A DNA stretch of 64,000 nt, taken from the NCBI GenBank assembly GCA_905234265.1, contig CAJOHJ010000010.1, forward strand, positions 27,527-91,526, read 5' to 3'. Every line of letters begins with the position of its first letter. The stretch's first letter is position 1. The notes beneath the pieces were generated by a model. That model searched no databases. It was not told the DNA's origin and worked only from the letters and a program-made list of their open reading frames with translations. Positions 24,506 through 31,975 of this stretch are shown in pieces. The stretch is from an uncultured Prevotella sp. (GTDB taxonomy: Bacteria; Bacteroidota; Bacteroidia; Bacteroidales; Bacteroidaceae). A program made the position numbers and the translations under genes.

Positions 24506-25903
24506 TTACTCGTATGCACCCATGCGCAGGCGGTCAACTTCCTCTTCCGTGAGGTAGCGCCAGTCGCCGCGACGCACGTTTTTCTTGGTGAGTCCGGCAA
24601 ACTGCACGCGGTCAAGCTTGGTAACCTTGTATCCGAGGCTCTCGAATATGCGGCGCACGATGCGGTTCTTGCCAGAATGGATTTCTATTCCCACCTGCTT
24701 TTTGTCAACGGGGTCGGCATATTCTATAGCGTCAGCCTTGATTTCGCCGTCCTCAAGCTGCACGCCTTCGGCAATCTGCTGGAGGTCGTGGGCAGTAACG
24801 TTATGGTCGAGGCAGACATGGTAGATTTTCTTTTTCAGATATTTCGGATGCGTAAGCTTTGACGCCAGCTCGCCGTCGTTTGTCAGCAGCAGCACGCCAG
24901 TGGTGTTGCGGTCAAGACGTCCAACGGGATAGATGCGCTCGCGGCAGGCGTTCTTCACAAGGTCCATGACGGTCTTGCGCTGCTGCGGGTCGTCGCTGGT
25001 GGTTACGTAGTCCTTCGGCTTGTTGAGCAGCACGTAGACCTTCTTCTCCATGACCACCGGCTGGTCGTGGAAGCGCACTTCGTCGCTGCGCAGCACCTTT
25101 GTTCCAAGCTCGGTGACAACATTTCCGTTGACAGTCACCACGCCGGCCTGTATGTATTCGTCGGCTTCACGACGGCTGCAAACTCCGGCATTGGCAAGGA
25201 ACTTGTTGAGACGCACCGGCTCGTTGGGGTCGAAGTGTTCCTCCTTGTATTCTATGCGCTTCTTGAGCGAATACTTTGCATTCGGGTCGTAGTTGCCGCG
25301 CGGACGCTTGTTGAAACCTCCACGCTGCTGGTAGCCGCCCTGCTGGCCGTAGCCGCCACGCTGCTGGTAGCCGCCCTGCTGGCCGTAGCCGCCACGGGGC
25401 TGATAGCCGCCCTGCTGCTGACCGTAGCCTTCACGGCGCTGATAGCCGCCCTGCTGCTGGCCGTAGCCTTCACGACGCTGGTAGCCGCCCTGCTGCTGGC
25501 CGTAGCCCTCACGGCGCTGATAGCCGCCCTGCTGGCCATAGCCCTCACGACGCTGGTAGCCGCCCTGCTGCTGACCGTAGCCCTCACGGCGCTGATAGCC
25601 GCCCTGGTGCTGGCCGTAGCCGCCATTATTATTATAGTTGTTGTTGCGGGGCCTGTAGCTGCTGCGCGGCTGATAGCCGCCATTCAGCCCACCGCCGAAG
25701 CCTTCGGGGCGGAACTCCTCATTGTTGTCATTCTGTCTGTAGTCGCCACCGCCCTGATAAGGACGCACCTGCTGGTGAATTCGCGGACGCGGCGAGCGTC
25801 CCTGGCGGCCTGTGGGCTGATAGCCTCCTTCACGGCCCTCAGCATGCTGCGACTGCTCCTGGGCAGCCGACTCAGCATTAAATCTTTCGTTTTCTGATTC
25901 CAT
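24506..25903 (-). CDS. rluB: RluB/RsuA-type 23S rRNA pseudouridine synthase with Gly/Tyr/Gln/Arg repeat extension
   Basis: A 465-residue protein. The C-terminal ~245 residues are a complete pseudouridine synthase: an S4 domain (VRLNKFLANAGVCSRREADE), then the RsuA/RluB catalytic core with IYPVGRLDRNTTGVLLLTND (Asp of the RLD motif) and SGKNRIVRRIFESLGYKV. The first ~220 residues are an unstructured extension, with about eight copies of a 12-13-residue unit (GGYQRREGYGQQ) at about 88-196. RGG/YG-rich tracts bind RNA and can drive phase separation in other proteins; here that is inference. The ATG at 25903 follows an AAAGGAAA ribosome site and clears the purB stop, unlike the in-frame ATG at 25939. 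Confidence 0.88.
   Translation of the reverse strand: MESENERFNAESAAQEQSQHAEGREGGYQPTGRQGRSPRPRIHQQVRPYQGGGDYRQNDNNEEFRPEGFGGGLNGGYQPRSSYRPRNNNYNNNGGYGQHQGGYQRREGYGQQQGGYQRREGYGQQGGYQRREGYGQQQGGYQRREGYGQQQGGYQRREGYGQQQGGYQPRGGYGQQGGYQQRGGYGQQGGYQQRGGFNKRPRGNYDPNAKYSLKKRIEYKEEHFDPNEPVRLNKFLANAGVCSRREADEYIQAGVVTVNGNVVTELGTKVLRSDEVRFHDQPVVMEKKVYVLLNKPKDYVTTSDDPQQRKTVMDLVKNACRERIYPVGRLDRNTTGVLLLTNDGELASKLTHPKYLKKKIYHVCLDHNVTAHDLQQIAEGVQLEDGEIKADAIEYADPVDKKQVGIEIHSGKNRIVRRIFESLGYKVTKLDRVQFAGLTKKNVRRGDWRYLTEEEVDRLRMGAYE
25315..25640 (-). repeat. 36-39 bp coding tandem repeat in rluB
   Basis: About eight direct repeats encoding GGYQRREGYGQQ(Q). Later copies change to GYQPRGGYGQ and GYQQRGGYGQ. Near-identity at DNA level between units suggests recent expansion or contraction by slippage or recombination; the frame is kept because units are multiples of three. 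Confidence 0.85.
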
Positions 25904-25917
25904 AATGTTTTTCCTTT

Positions 25918-27276
25918 CTACACTCCCGTGTAATTCCATGGCGTGATAGCCATCAGTTCCTGTTTAATTTCTTCGCTTACGTCTAAGTGGTTGATGAATT
26001 CATGAATAGTCTCTTCTGTCATTTTTGTGTTTGTACGCGTGAGAGCCTTCAGAGCCTCGTATGGGTTCGGATAAGCCTCACGGCGCAGAATAGTCTGTAT
26101 GGCCTCGGCCACGACAGCCCATGTCTGGTCAAGATCCTGCTGCAGTTTCTCTTCGTTCAGTATCAATTTGCGCAGGCCTTTCAGAGTGCTTTGGATGGCT
26201 ATCACGGAGTGGCCCATAGGCACGCCGACGTTGCGCAGCACCGTAGAGTCGGTGAGGTCGCGCTGCAGACGGCTTATCGGCAGTTTCTGCGACAGGAAGC
26301 CGAGGACGGCATTGGCCATTCCCATGTTGCCTTCTGAGTTTTCAAAGTCGATGGGGTTCACCTTGTGCGGCATGGCACTGCTGCCCACCTCGCCGGCCTT
26401 GATTTTCTGCTTGAAGTACTCCATGGAGATGTACATCCAGAAGTCGCGGTCGAGGTCGATGACGATGGTGTTAATGCGGCGCATGGCATCGAAGATGGCT
26501 GCCAGATGGTCGTAGTTGCTGATTTGTGTGGTCCACTGCTCGCGCTCCAGTCCGAGACGCTCGCTGACAAACTTGTTGGCAAACTCGCGCCAGTCGTACT
26601 GCGGATATGCCACGTGGTGTGCGTTGAGATTGCCCGTGGCACCGCCGAACTTGGCAGTCACCGGCACGTCCTTGAGTGCGCGCAGCTGCTCTTCCAGACG
26701 GTATACGTAGACCATGATTTCCTTGCCCAAGCGTGTCGGCGAGGCCGGCTGACCGTGGGTCTTGGCAAGCATTGGCACCTGCTTCCACAGCTCTGCGTAG
26801 TCGTTCAGCTGCTCTATAAGCTCCTCCACCATCGGGCAGAAGACATCCTGCAGGGCCTCCTTGATGCTCAGTGGTACGCTGGTGTTGTTGATGTCCTGCG
26901 ACGTGAGGCCGAAGTGTATGAACTCCTTGTACTGCGAGCTCTGAGGCTTCAGCAACGTGCTGTTGTCGATTTTCTCCTTGATGAAATACTCCACCGCCTT
27001 CACGTCGTGGTTGGTGGTCTGCTCGATTTCCTTCACGCGTGCAGCATCCTGCTCCGAGAAGTTGCGGTAGATGTCGCGCAGCGGCTCGAAGAGGCTCCTG
27101 TCGAAGTTCTCCAGCTGCGGCAGAGGCAGTTCGCAGAGTGCTATGAAGTACTCTATTTCCACTCGCACACGATAGCGGATAAGCGCATACTCAGAGAAAT
27201 AGCCTGCCAGGCTCTCTGTCTTACCCCTGTAACGGCCATCAATAGGCGAGATGGCTGTCAAAGCGTCTAATTCCAT
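25918..27276 (-). CDS. purB: Adenylosuccinate lyase
   Basis: A 452-residue cytoplasmic enzyme of the fumarase/aspartase superfamily that acts twice in purine synthesis (SAICAR to AICAR, and adenylosuccinate to AMP). Landmarks: LTAISPIDGRYRGKT at the N-terminus, TNHDVKAVEYFIKEK, GLTSQDINNTSVPLSIKEA, KTHGQPASPTRLGKEI, and the signature loop GEVGSSAMPHKVNPIDFENS. Length matches E. coli PurB (456). It has its own -7 box upstream and leads the purB-rluB-asnS operon; the rluB start is 14 bp past its stop. Confidence 0.95.
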   Translation of the reverse strand: MELDALTAISPIDGRYRGKTESLAGYFSEYALIRYRVRVEIEYFIALCELPLPQLENFDRSLFEPLRDIYRNFSEQDAARVKEIEQTTNHDVKAVEYFIKEKIDNSTLLKPQSSQYKEFIHFGLTSQDINNTSVPLSIKEALQDVFCPMVEELIEQLNDYAELWKQVPMLAKTHGQPASPTRLGKEIMVYVYRLEEQLRALKDVPVTAKFGGATGNLNAHHVAYPQYDWREFANKFVSERLGLEREQWTTQISNYDHLAAIFDAMRRINTIVIDLDRDFWMYISMEYFKQKIKAGEVGSSAMPHKVNPIDFENSEGNMGMANAVLGFLSQKLPISRLQRDLTDSTVLRNVGVPMGHSVIAIQSTLKGLRKLILNEEKLQQDLDQTWAVVAEAIQTILRREAYPNPYEALKALTRTNTKMTEETIHEFINHLDVSEEIKQELMAITPWNYTGV

Positions 27277-27331
27277 GATGTTTCTTACCTTAAAAACGTT
27301 ACTATATAGCTATATTTTCTCAAACGTGCTG

Positions 27332-27339
27332 CAAAAGTA
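27332..27339 (-). promoter_or_regulatory. -7 box for the purB operon
   Basis: TACTTTTG on the minus strand, 55 bp before the purB ATG. The expected -33 region is A/T-only and shows no TTTG. Confidence 0.55.
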
Positions 27340-27412
27340 CACAGAAAAAATAAAATATAGAAAATAAAAAATAAAAATTTGCTGCCACCGACGGCTTTTT
27401 TTGATATTTAAC

Positions 27413-27448
27413 AAAAAAAGAGAGTCCCGACACTTTATTCGGAACTCT
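27413..27448 (-). terminator. Intrinsic terminator after tRNA-Val
   Basis: A stem AGAGTTCCGA / TCGGGACTCT (one mismatch) with an 8-nt loop at 27421-27448. On the minus strand it is followed by seven T (27413-27419). A T-run on the other side makes it potentially bidirectional. Confidence 0.8.
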
Positions 27449-27461
27449 TTTTCCCTTTTTG

Positions 27462-27536
27462 TGGGCGCTGACGGATTCGAACCGCCGACCCTCTGCTTGT
27501 AAGGCAGATGCTCTAAACCAGCTGAGCTAAGCGCCC
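27462..27536 (-). tRNA. tRNA-Val (TAC anticodon)
   Basis: A 75-nt tRNA on the minus strand. Acceptor GGGCGCT pairs with AGCGCCC; D arm AGCTCAGCTGGTTTAGAGC; anticodon stem-loop TCTGCCTTACAAGCAGA with TAC at the anticodon; T arm GGCGGTTCGAATCCGTC; discriminator A. CCA is not encoded. Confidence 0.95.
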
Positions 27537-27556
27537 TTACTTTTCGTAAGCGGTTG

Positions 27557-27588
27557 CAAAGGTATGAATGTTTTGCATAACCGCCAAA
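27557..27588 (-). promoter_or_regulatory. Promoter of tRNA-Val
   Basis: TACCTTTG (27557-27564) and TTTG (27585-27588) separated by 20 bp on the minus strand; the box is 20 bp before the tRNA 5' end. Confidence 0.75.
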
Positions 27589-27645
27589 TTTTTACCAAAA
27601 CTTTTAACTGACGTTAACCTTTACGACATAATTAAGCATAGAAAA

Positions 27646-27720
27646 TTATCTTACGGAGATAAAAAATTATCTTGCAGAGATAAAAAATTATCTTGCAGAG
27701 ATAATTCCGTAACTTGCACC
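27646..27720. repeat. 21-nt-register AGATAA array, locus 4 (3 palindromic units)
   Basis: AGATAA starts at 27657, 27678 and 27699, and TTATCT at 27646, 27667 and 27688, each exactly 21 nt apart. Every AGATAA is thus paired with an inverted TTATCT across a 5-nt centre (TACGG, TGCAG, TGCAG). A final CGTAAC-type interior closes the array. It lies between the divergent tRNA-Val and CE7 esterase genes. Confidence 0.9.
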
Positions 27721-27824
27721 ATTATTCCAAATTTTCTTCTTGTTGACTAAGAAAATGTATACAAAATATTACAAAAATCCTCCTTTTTGCTGCAAAAATC
27801 ACCCTCCGGAAGCACATTTTTCCA

Positions 27825-27832
27825 TACCTTTG
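27825..27832 (+). promoter_or_regulatory. -7 box for the CE7 esterase gene
   Basis: TACCTTTG followed by CA, 38 bp before the ATG at 27870. No TTTG is seen at the expected -33 position. Confidence 0.6.
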
Positions 27833-27869
27833 CAACCAAGAACAATACAACAGACAAAAAATCATCAAC

Positions 27870-29213
27870 ATGAAATTCTCAGACATGAAACTGACCTTGC
27901 GGATGGCCGTGCTGCTGCTGGCCGTCCACTGTGCCGTGTGCGCATTTGCCGAGAACTATCCCTACCGCAGCGACTATCTGTGGCTGACCGTGCCTAACCA
28001 TGCCGACTGGCTCTACAAGACCGGCGAGAAAGCCAAGGTGGAGGTGAGCTTCTGCAGATACGGCATCCCGCAGGACGTGGAGGTGAGCTACGAGATAGGC
28101 CCCGACATGCTGCCAGCCACCAGCAAGGGAAAGGTGCTGCTGAAGAACGGACGCGCAGTCATCGACATGGGTACGCTGAAGCAGCCGGGCTTCCTCGACC
28201 TCAGGCTGAAGGCCACCGTCGACGGCAAGACCAGCGAGCATCACGTAAAGGTGGGCTTCTCGCCGGAACTGCTGAAGCCATACACGAAGAATCCTGCCGA
28301 CTTCGACGACTTCTGGCAGAAGAAGCTGGAGGAAGCACGCAAGACTCCGCTGGCCGTGGAGTGCCACAAGGTGGAGAAATACTCTACCGACCAGTTCGAC
28401 TGCTTCTTGCTGAAAATGCGCACCGACCGCCAGCACAGCATCTACGGCTACCTGACGAAGCCGAAGCAGGCACAGGCTGACAGCCAGTCGGCTGCGCGGA
28501 AATATCCCGTCGTGCTGTGTCCTCCGGGCGCCGGCATCAAGACCATCAAGGAGCCTATGCGCAATACTTACTACGCAAAGAATGGCTTCATCCGCTTAGA
28601 AATGGAAATTCACGGCCTTAACCCGGAAATGACCGAGGAGCAGTTCCGCGAAATCTCCACAGCATTCTCCGGCGAGAACGGATACCTTGAGAACGGACTC
28701 GACAACCGCGACAACTACTACATGAAGCATGTCTACGTGGCCTGCCTGCGTGCCATCGACTACCTCTGCTCACTGCCCGAATGGGACGGCAGGAATGTCT
28801 TCGTGCAGGGCGGCAGCCAGGGCGGCGCACTGTCGCTCATCACGGCAGGACTGGACAGCCGCGTGACGGCCTGCGTGGCCAACCACCCGGCACTGAGCGA
28901 CATGGCCGGATATGCCGAGAAGGGACGCACCGGAGGCTATCCGCACTTCGTACGCGAGAACCAGATGCTCACGGCTGAGAAAATCAGCACCATGCAATAC
29001 TACGACGTGGTAAACTTTGCACGCCGCATAAAATGCCCTGTATACCTGACGTGGGGATATAACGACAATGTCTGTCCGCCAACGACAAGCTACATTGTCT
29101 GGAACCTCATCACTGCCCCCAAGGAGTCGCTCATCACCCCCATCAACGAGCATTGGACGACAACAGAGACGAACTACGGCCAGATGCTGTGGCTGAAGAA
29201 GCAGGTGAAGTAA
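27870..29213 (+). CDS. CE7-type acetyl-xylan esterase / cephalosporin-C deacetylase family
   Basis: A 447-residue exported alpha/beta hydrolase (signal peptide to CAVCAFAE; an alternative ATG at 27885 also works). An N-terminal beta-domain (about 25-140) precedes the catalytic domain, which has PAEFDDFWQ-like NPADFDDFWQKKLEEA, YGYLTKP, PVVLCPPGAG, the nucleophile elbow VQGGSQGGALS, the acid region TWGYNDNVCPPTTSY and His in INEHW. Family members remove acetyl groups from xylan-type sugars. No other hydrolase is next to it, so the target glycan is open. A strong hairpin follows 5 bp after the stop. Confidence 0.85.
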   Translation: MKFSDMKLTLRMAVLLLAVHCAVCAFAENYPYRSDYLWLTVPNHADWLYKTGEKAKVEVSFCRYGIPQDVEVSYEIGPDMLPATSKGKVLLKNGRAVIDMGTLKQPGFLDLRLKATVDGKTSEHHVKVGFSPELLKPYTKNPADFDDFWQKKLEEARKTPLAVECHKVEKYSTDQFDCFLLKMRTDRQHSIYGYLTKPKQAQADSQSAARKYPVVLCPPGAGIKTIKEPMRNTYYAKNGFIRLEMEIHGLNPEMTEEQFREISTAFSGENGYLENGLDNRDNYYMKHVYVACLRAIDYLCSLPEWDGRNVFVQGGSQGGALSLITAGLDSRVTACVANHPALSDMAGYAEKGRTGGYPHFVRENQMLTAEKISTMQYYDVVNFARRIKCPVYLTWGYNDNVCPPTTSYIVWNLITAPKESLITPINEHWTTTETNYGQMLWLKKQVK

Positions 29214-29246
29214 AAAACAGGCCTGAGTTTATTGTACTCAGGCCTG
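29212..29246 (-). terminator. Intrinsic terminator after the flavodoxin gene
   Basis: A perfect 11-bp stem CAGGCCTGAGT / ACTCAGGCCTG (29218-29246, 7-nt loop). On the minus strand it is followed by six T (29212-29217). On the plus strand it may also stop the CE7 transcript, though without a T-run. Confidence 0.85.
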
Positions 29247-29255
29247 CAATGCTGT

Positions 29256-29900
29256 TTAAAAACCGATTTTCTTTAACCATTTCTCTACACGGGCCTTGCC
29301 GCTGCGGACATCGTGGCCGTAGATGGAGAATTCGCCAGTGACGGTGGCTTTGGGATAGGCCTTCTTGAGGTCGCTGACGCAGCGGCCGAGGCCGGAGCCT
29401 TCGTGAGTGGTGAAAGGAATGACGGTCTTGCCGCTGAGGTCGTACTTGGAGAAGAAGGTGAACATCACCTGCGGCCAAGTACCCCACCAGACGGGACCGC
29501 CGATGAAGATGGTCTCATAGGCATCAATGTTGTCGATGCTACCCTCAAAGGGCGGCAGTTCTCCCTTCTGCTGCTCTTCCTTGGCAAGGTCGCAGAGCGG
29601 CTGATAGGCCATGCCGTCATACTTTTTGGTCTTGATTTCAAACTGGGCTGCGCCTGTCAGCTCTGAGATGTAGTCGGCCACGATCTTCGTGTTGCCAACC
29701 TTGACGTTACCGACGGAATAGTTGTCGCCGGCATGCGAGAAGAACACCACAAGTGCCTTGCCTTTGGTGTTGACTGCCTCTGCAGCAGGCTCTTCTGCAG
29801 CAGGCGCGCCTGCATTGGAGTCTGTCTTCTTGTTTCCGTTGCAAGCTGTCGACACCAGAAGGCACAGTGCCGATGTCAGGATATACTTCAGTGATTTCAT
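29256..29900 (-). CDS. Flavodoxin-domain lipoprotein
   Basis: A 214-residue protein starting MKSLKYILTS with a lipobox LLVSTAC, then a linker (NGNKKTDSNAGAPAAEEPAA) and a flavodoxin-like domain: ALVVFFSHAGDNYSVGNVKV (phosphate loop region), FIGGPVWWGTWPQVMFTFFS and IPFTTHEGSGLG, as in the flavodoxin_4 group. Lipidation would put an FMN redox protein outside the inner membrane; its partner is unknown. The gene follows an iron alcohol dehydrogenase on the same strand, with a heptamer array filling the spacer and running directly into the ATG at 29900. Confidence 0.8.
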   Translation of the reverse strand: MKSLKYILTSALCLLVSTACNGNKKTDSNAGAPAAEEPAAEAVNTKGKALVVFFSHAGDNYSVGNVKVGNTKIVADYISELTGAAQFEIKTKKYDGMAYQPLCDLAKEEQQKGELPPFEGSIDNIDAYETIFIGGPVWWGTWPQVMFTFFSKYDLSGKTVIPFTTHEGSGLGRCVSDLKKAYPKATVTGEFSIYGHDVRSGKARVEKWLKKIGF

Positions 29901-29956
29901 GTCAATTCTCAATTCTAAATTCTCAACTTTCAATTCTTAATTCTCAACTCTCAATT
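29901..29956 (-). repeat. AATTGAG heptamer array, 8 units
   Basis: Eight 7-nt units on the coding (minus) strand: AATTGAG, AGTTGAG, AATTAAG, AATTGAA, AGTTGAG, AATTTAG, AATTGAG, AATTGAC. They start 2 bp after the alcohol dehydrogenase stop codon and end directly at the ATG of the flavodoxin gene, so the array is the whole spacer. Sister array at 20217-20272. Confidence 0.85.
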
Positions 29957-29958
29957 AC

Positions 29959-31122
29959 TTACAGGCTTTCCACAAGGATTTTCCTTATATCCTGCTCGCT
30001 CAGAGGCACGTAGGCATTCTCCAGACCTTCGTTGACGGCAATGTGGTGAGCCATCTCGTCGATGCGGCTGTCGTCGATGCCGACTTCGCGCAGGTGCATG
30101 GGGATATTGATGCTCTCGAAAAAGCGGTAGGTGGCGTCGATGGCCTGCTCGGCAATGGCCTGCTTGGGCTGCGAGGCGTCGATGCCGAAGACATTGATGC
30201 CGTACTTCACGAAACGGTCGATGGTCTTGTCGCTGAGTATGTGGCGCATCCAGCGCGGAGTGATGATGGCCAGTCCTTCGCCGTGGGTAATGTCGTAGTA
30301 GGCAGAAAGGGCATGCTCAATGGCGTGGCAGGGCCAGCCGGAGTAGCTGTTGCCCAGCGACAGGATGCCGTTGCAGCCGTAGGTGCAGCAGAGCATCATT
30401 TCAGCGCGTGCGGTATAGTCCTCGGGATTGTCCAGGCACTTGCGGGCATTCACCATGAGCGAGCGCAGCATTGACTCGCAGAAACCGTCGTTGAGCAGCG
30501 TGGTGTCGGCAGCGAAGTACTGCTCGATGGTGTGGTTCATGGCGTCGGCACAGCCTGCAGCCGTCTGCTTCTTTGAGACGCTGAACGTGTAGACAGGGTC
30601 GAGGATGGAGCAGACGGGAAAGAGCAGCGGGTCCATGTAGCCAATCTTGTCGTTCGTCTCCGTGCGGGAGATGACGCCTCCGCAGTCGTATTCGCTGCCC
30701 GTGGCGGCCAGCGTAAGAATGTCGACGATGGGCAGTGCGGCCTGCGCCTTGGCCTTGTAGGTGATGAGGTCCCAGGGGTCGCCGTCGTACTTGGCTCCTG
30801 CGGCAATGGCTTTCGAGCAGTCAAGCACGGAGCCGCCGCCGACAGCCAATATGACGTCGATGCCGTCTTCCTTGCAGATGCGAACGCCTTCCAGCACGCT
30901 GGGGTCGTACTTCGGATTGGGCTGGATGCCAGGGAGTTCGAAGATTTCGAAATCCTTCAAGAGTTCCTTCACGCGGTCGTAGAGACCAAGTTTCTTGATG
31001 CTGCCGCCACCATAGGTCAGCAACACGCGCTTGCCGAGAGGACGCATCACCTCCGGAAGCTTTGCAATCGACTCCTTGCCAAAGATGAGGCGAGTCGGGG
31101 TCATGTAATCAAAATTCTGCAT
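29959..31122 (-). CDS. Iron-containing alcohol dehydrogenase (YqhD/butanol dehydrogenase type)
   Basis: A 387-residue cytoplasmic NAD(P)H-dependent oxidoreductase. MQNFDYMTPTRLIFGKESIA opens the family's N-terminal domain; GVRICKEDGIDVILAVGGGS and SVLDCSKAIAAGA form the nucleotide-binding region; TLAATGSEYDCGGVIS and the metal-site segments CADAMNHTIEQYFA and GWPCHAIEHALSAYYDITHG supply the Asp and His ligands. It reduces aldehydes to alcohols during fermentation or detoxification; a role in lactaldehyde reduction from fucose would fit but is unproven. The start at 31122 is set by the promoter box at 31165-31172; the ATG at 31191 lies upstream of it. Confidence 0.9.
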   Translation of the reverse strand: MQNFDYMTPTRLIFGKESIAKLPEVMRPLGKRVLLTYGGGSIKKLGLYDRVKELLKDFEIFELPGIQPNPKYDPSVLEGVRICKEDGIDVILAVGGGSVLDCSKAIAAGAKYDGDPWDLITYKAKAQAALPIVDILTLAATGSEYDCGGVISRTETNDKIGYMDPLLFPVCSILDPVYTFSVSKKQTAAGCADAMNHTIEQYFAADTTLLNDGFCESMLRSLMVNARKCLDNPEDYTARAEMMLCCTYGCNGILSLGNSYSGWPCHAIEHALSAYYDITHGEGLAIITPRWMRHILSDKTIDRFVKYGINVFGIDASQPKQAIAEQAIDATYRFFESINIPMHLREVGIDDSRIDEMAHHIAVNEGLENAYVPLSEQDIRKILVESL

Positions 31123-31164
31123 AATATTTATAGTAGCCTCTGTATTGTAGGGCTTTCCTGACGG

Positions 31165-31172
31165 CAAAGATA
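31165..31172 (-). promoter_or_regulatory. -7 box for the alcohol dehydrogenase-flavodoxin unit
   Basis: TATCTTTG followed by CC on the minus strand, 42 bp upstream of the ATG at 31122. Confidence 0.6.
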
Positions 31173-31248
31173 GTGACTTTTCTGCTATCAACGGTAATAA
31201 AAATTACAGTTTTTGTTACCATTTTTACGGAATAATACGGATTATTGC

Positions 31249-31256
31249 TACCTTTG
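31249..31256 (+). promoter_or_regulatory. -7 box for the MaoC gene
   Basis: TACCTTTG followed by C, 58 bp before the MaoC ATG at 31315. It is divergent from the alcohol dehydrogenase promoter. Confidence 0.6.
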
Positions 31257-31288
31257 CTGAGTAAAACAGCAAAACTGCGCGAACTTTC

Positions 31289-31312
31289 TTACACATTATT
31301 AATATATATATA
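31289..31312 (+). repeat. ACACATTATTAATATATATA element before the MaoC start
   Basis: TTACACATTATTAATATATA and a further TATA, ending 2 bp before the MaoC ATG. Same orientation relative to the gene as the copies at 8523-8584 and 16104-16123. Confidence 0.6.
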
Positions 31313-31314
31313 CT

Positions 31315-31779
31315 ATGGGAAAATTAGTCATCAACTCATACGATGAGTTTGCCGCCCATCTGGGCGAAGAGTTAGGCAAATCAGAATGGCTGCTGGTCGA
31401 CCAGGACAGAATAAACCTGTTTGCCGACGCCACGCTGGACCACCAGTGGATTCACGTCGACGTGGAGCGCGCCAAGGAGGAGAGTCCCTACAAGTCGACC
31501 ATTGCTCACGGCTACCTGACACTAAGCCTGCTGCCTTACATGTGGGACCAGATTATCGAGGTGAACAATATCAAGATGCTGGTGAACTACGGCATGAACG
31601 ATATGCGCTTCGGACAGCCGGTAATCACCGGCAGCCGCGTCCGTCTGGTGACAAAGCTGCACAGCATTCAGAACCTGCGCGGCATCTGCAAGGCCGAGAT
31701 AAAGTTCACCATCGAAATAGAAGGACAGCGCAAGCCGGCACTCGAAGGCATTGCTGCTTTCCTCTACTACTTCGTCTGA
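31315..31779 (+). CDS. MaoC-like hot-dog dehydratase
   Basis: A 154-residue cytoplasmic protein of the MaoC/(R)-enoyl-CoA hydratase family. The hydratase motif is present: FADATLDHQWIHVD followed by STIAHGYLTLSLLPYM (catalytic Asp and His of the D-x(4)-H element), then GMNDMRFGQPVITGSRVRLV. The probable reaction is hydration of a short- or medium-chain 2-enoyl-CoA; the pathway is not evident from the neighbours. It is monocistronic, with its own promoter, and convergent with the HAD gene across repeat locus 5. Confidence 0.88.
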   Translation: MGKLVINSYDEFAAHLGEELGKSEWLLVDQDRINLFADATLDHQWIHVDVERAKEESPYKSTIAHGYLTLSLLPYMWDQIIEVNNIKMLVNYGMNDMRFGQPVITGSRVRLVTKLHSIQNLRGICKAEIKFTIEIEGQRKPALEGIAAFLYYFV

Positions 31780-31790
31780 CACCGTCACCG

Positions 31791-31819
31791 CCCGCACCGG
31801 GAAAAACACCGGGTGCGGA
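31791..31819 (+). terminator. GC-rich hairpin after the MaoC gene
   Basis: CCGCACCGG and CCGGGTGCGG form a stem with one bulge and an A-rich loop, 12 bp after the MaoC stop. It is followed by A rather than T on the plus strand, so it is not a classical intrinsic terminator; it may act as an RNA 3' end stabiliser. Confidence 0.4.
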
Positions 31820-31971
31820 GAAAAAAGATTATCTCTGCAAGTTATTTTCGTAACATGCAGAGATATTTTTTTATCTCACAGAGATAATTCCGTAACATGC
31901 AGAGATAATTTCGTAACATGCAGAGATAATTTCGTAACATGCAGAGATAATTTTTTATCTCACAGAGATAT
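31819..31971. repeat. 21-nt-register AGATAA array, locus 5 (8 units)
   Basis: Hexamers start at 31819 (AGAAAA), 31840 (AGTTAT), 31861 (AGATAT), 31882, 31903, 31924, 31945 (AGATAA) and 31966 (AGATAT), all exactly 21 nt apart. Interiors switch between the CGTAAC type and the inverted TTATCT type. The TTATCTCACAGAGATA palindromes near both ends are followed by T-runs. It lies between the convergent MaoC and HAD genes. Confidence 0.9.
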
Positions 31972-31975
31972 TTTT

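Noticed and set aside
31819..31971. Small proteins with heptad repeats such as CRDNFVT or NYLCMLR encoded by the 21-nt arrays
   Set aside because: Because 21 is a multiple of 3, several frames stay open and give seven-residue repeat peptides. They lack consistent starts or ribosome sites and occur in different frames at different loci, so they are by-products of the DNA repeat.
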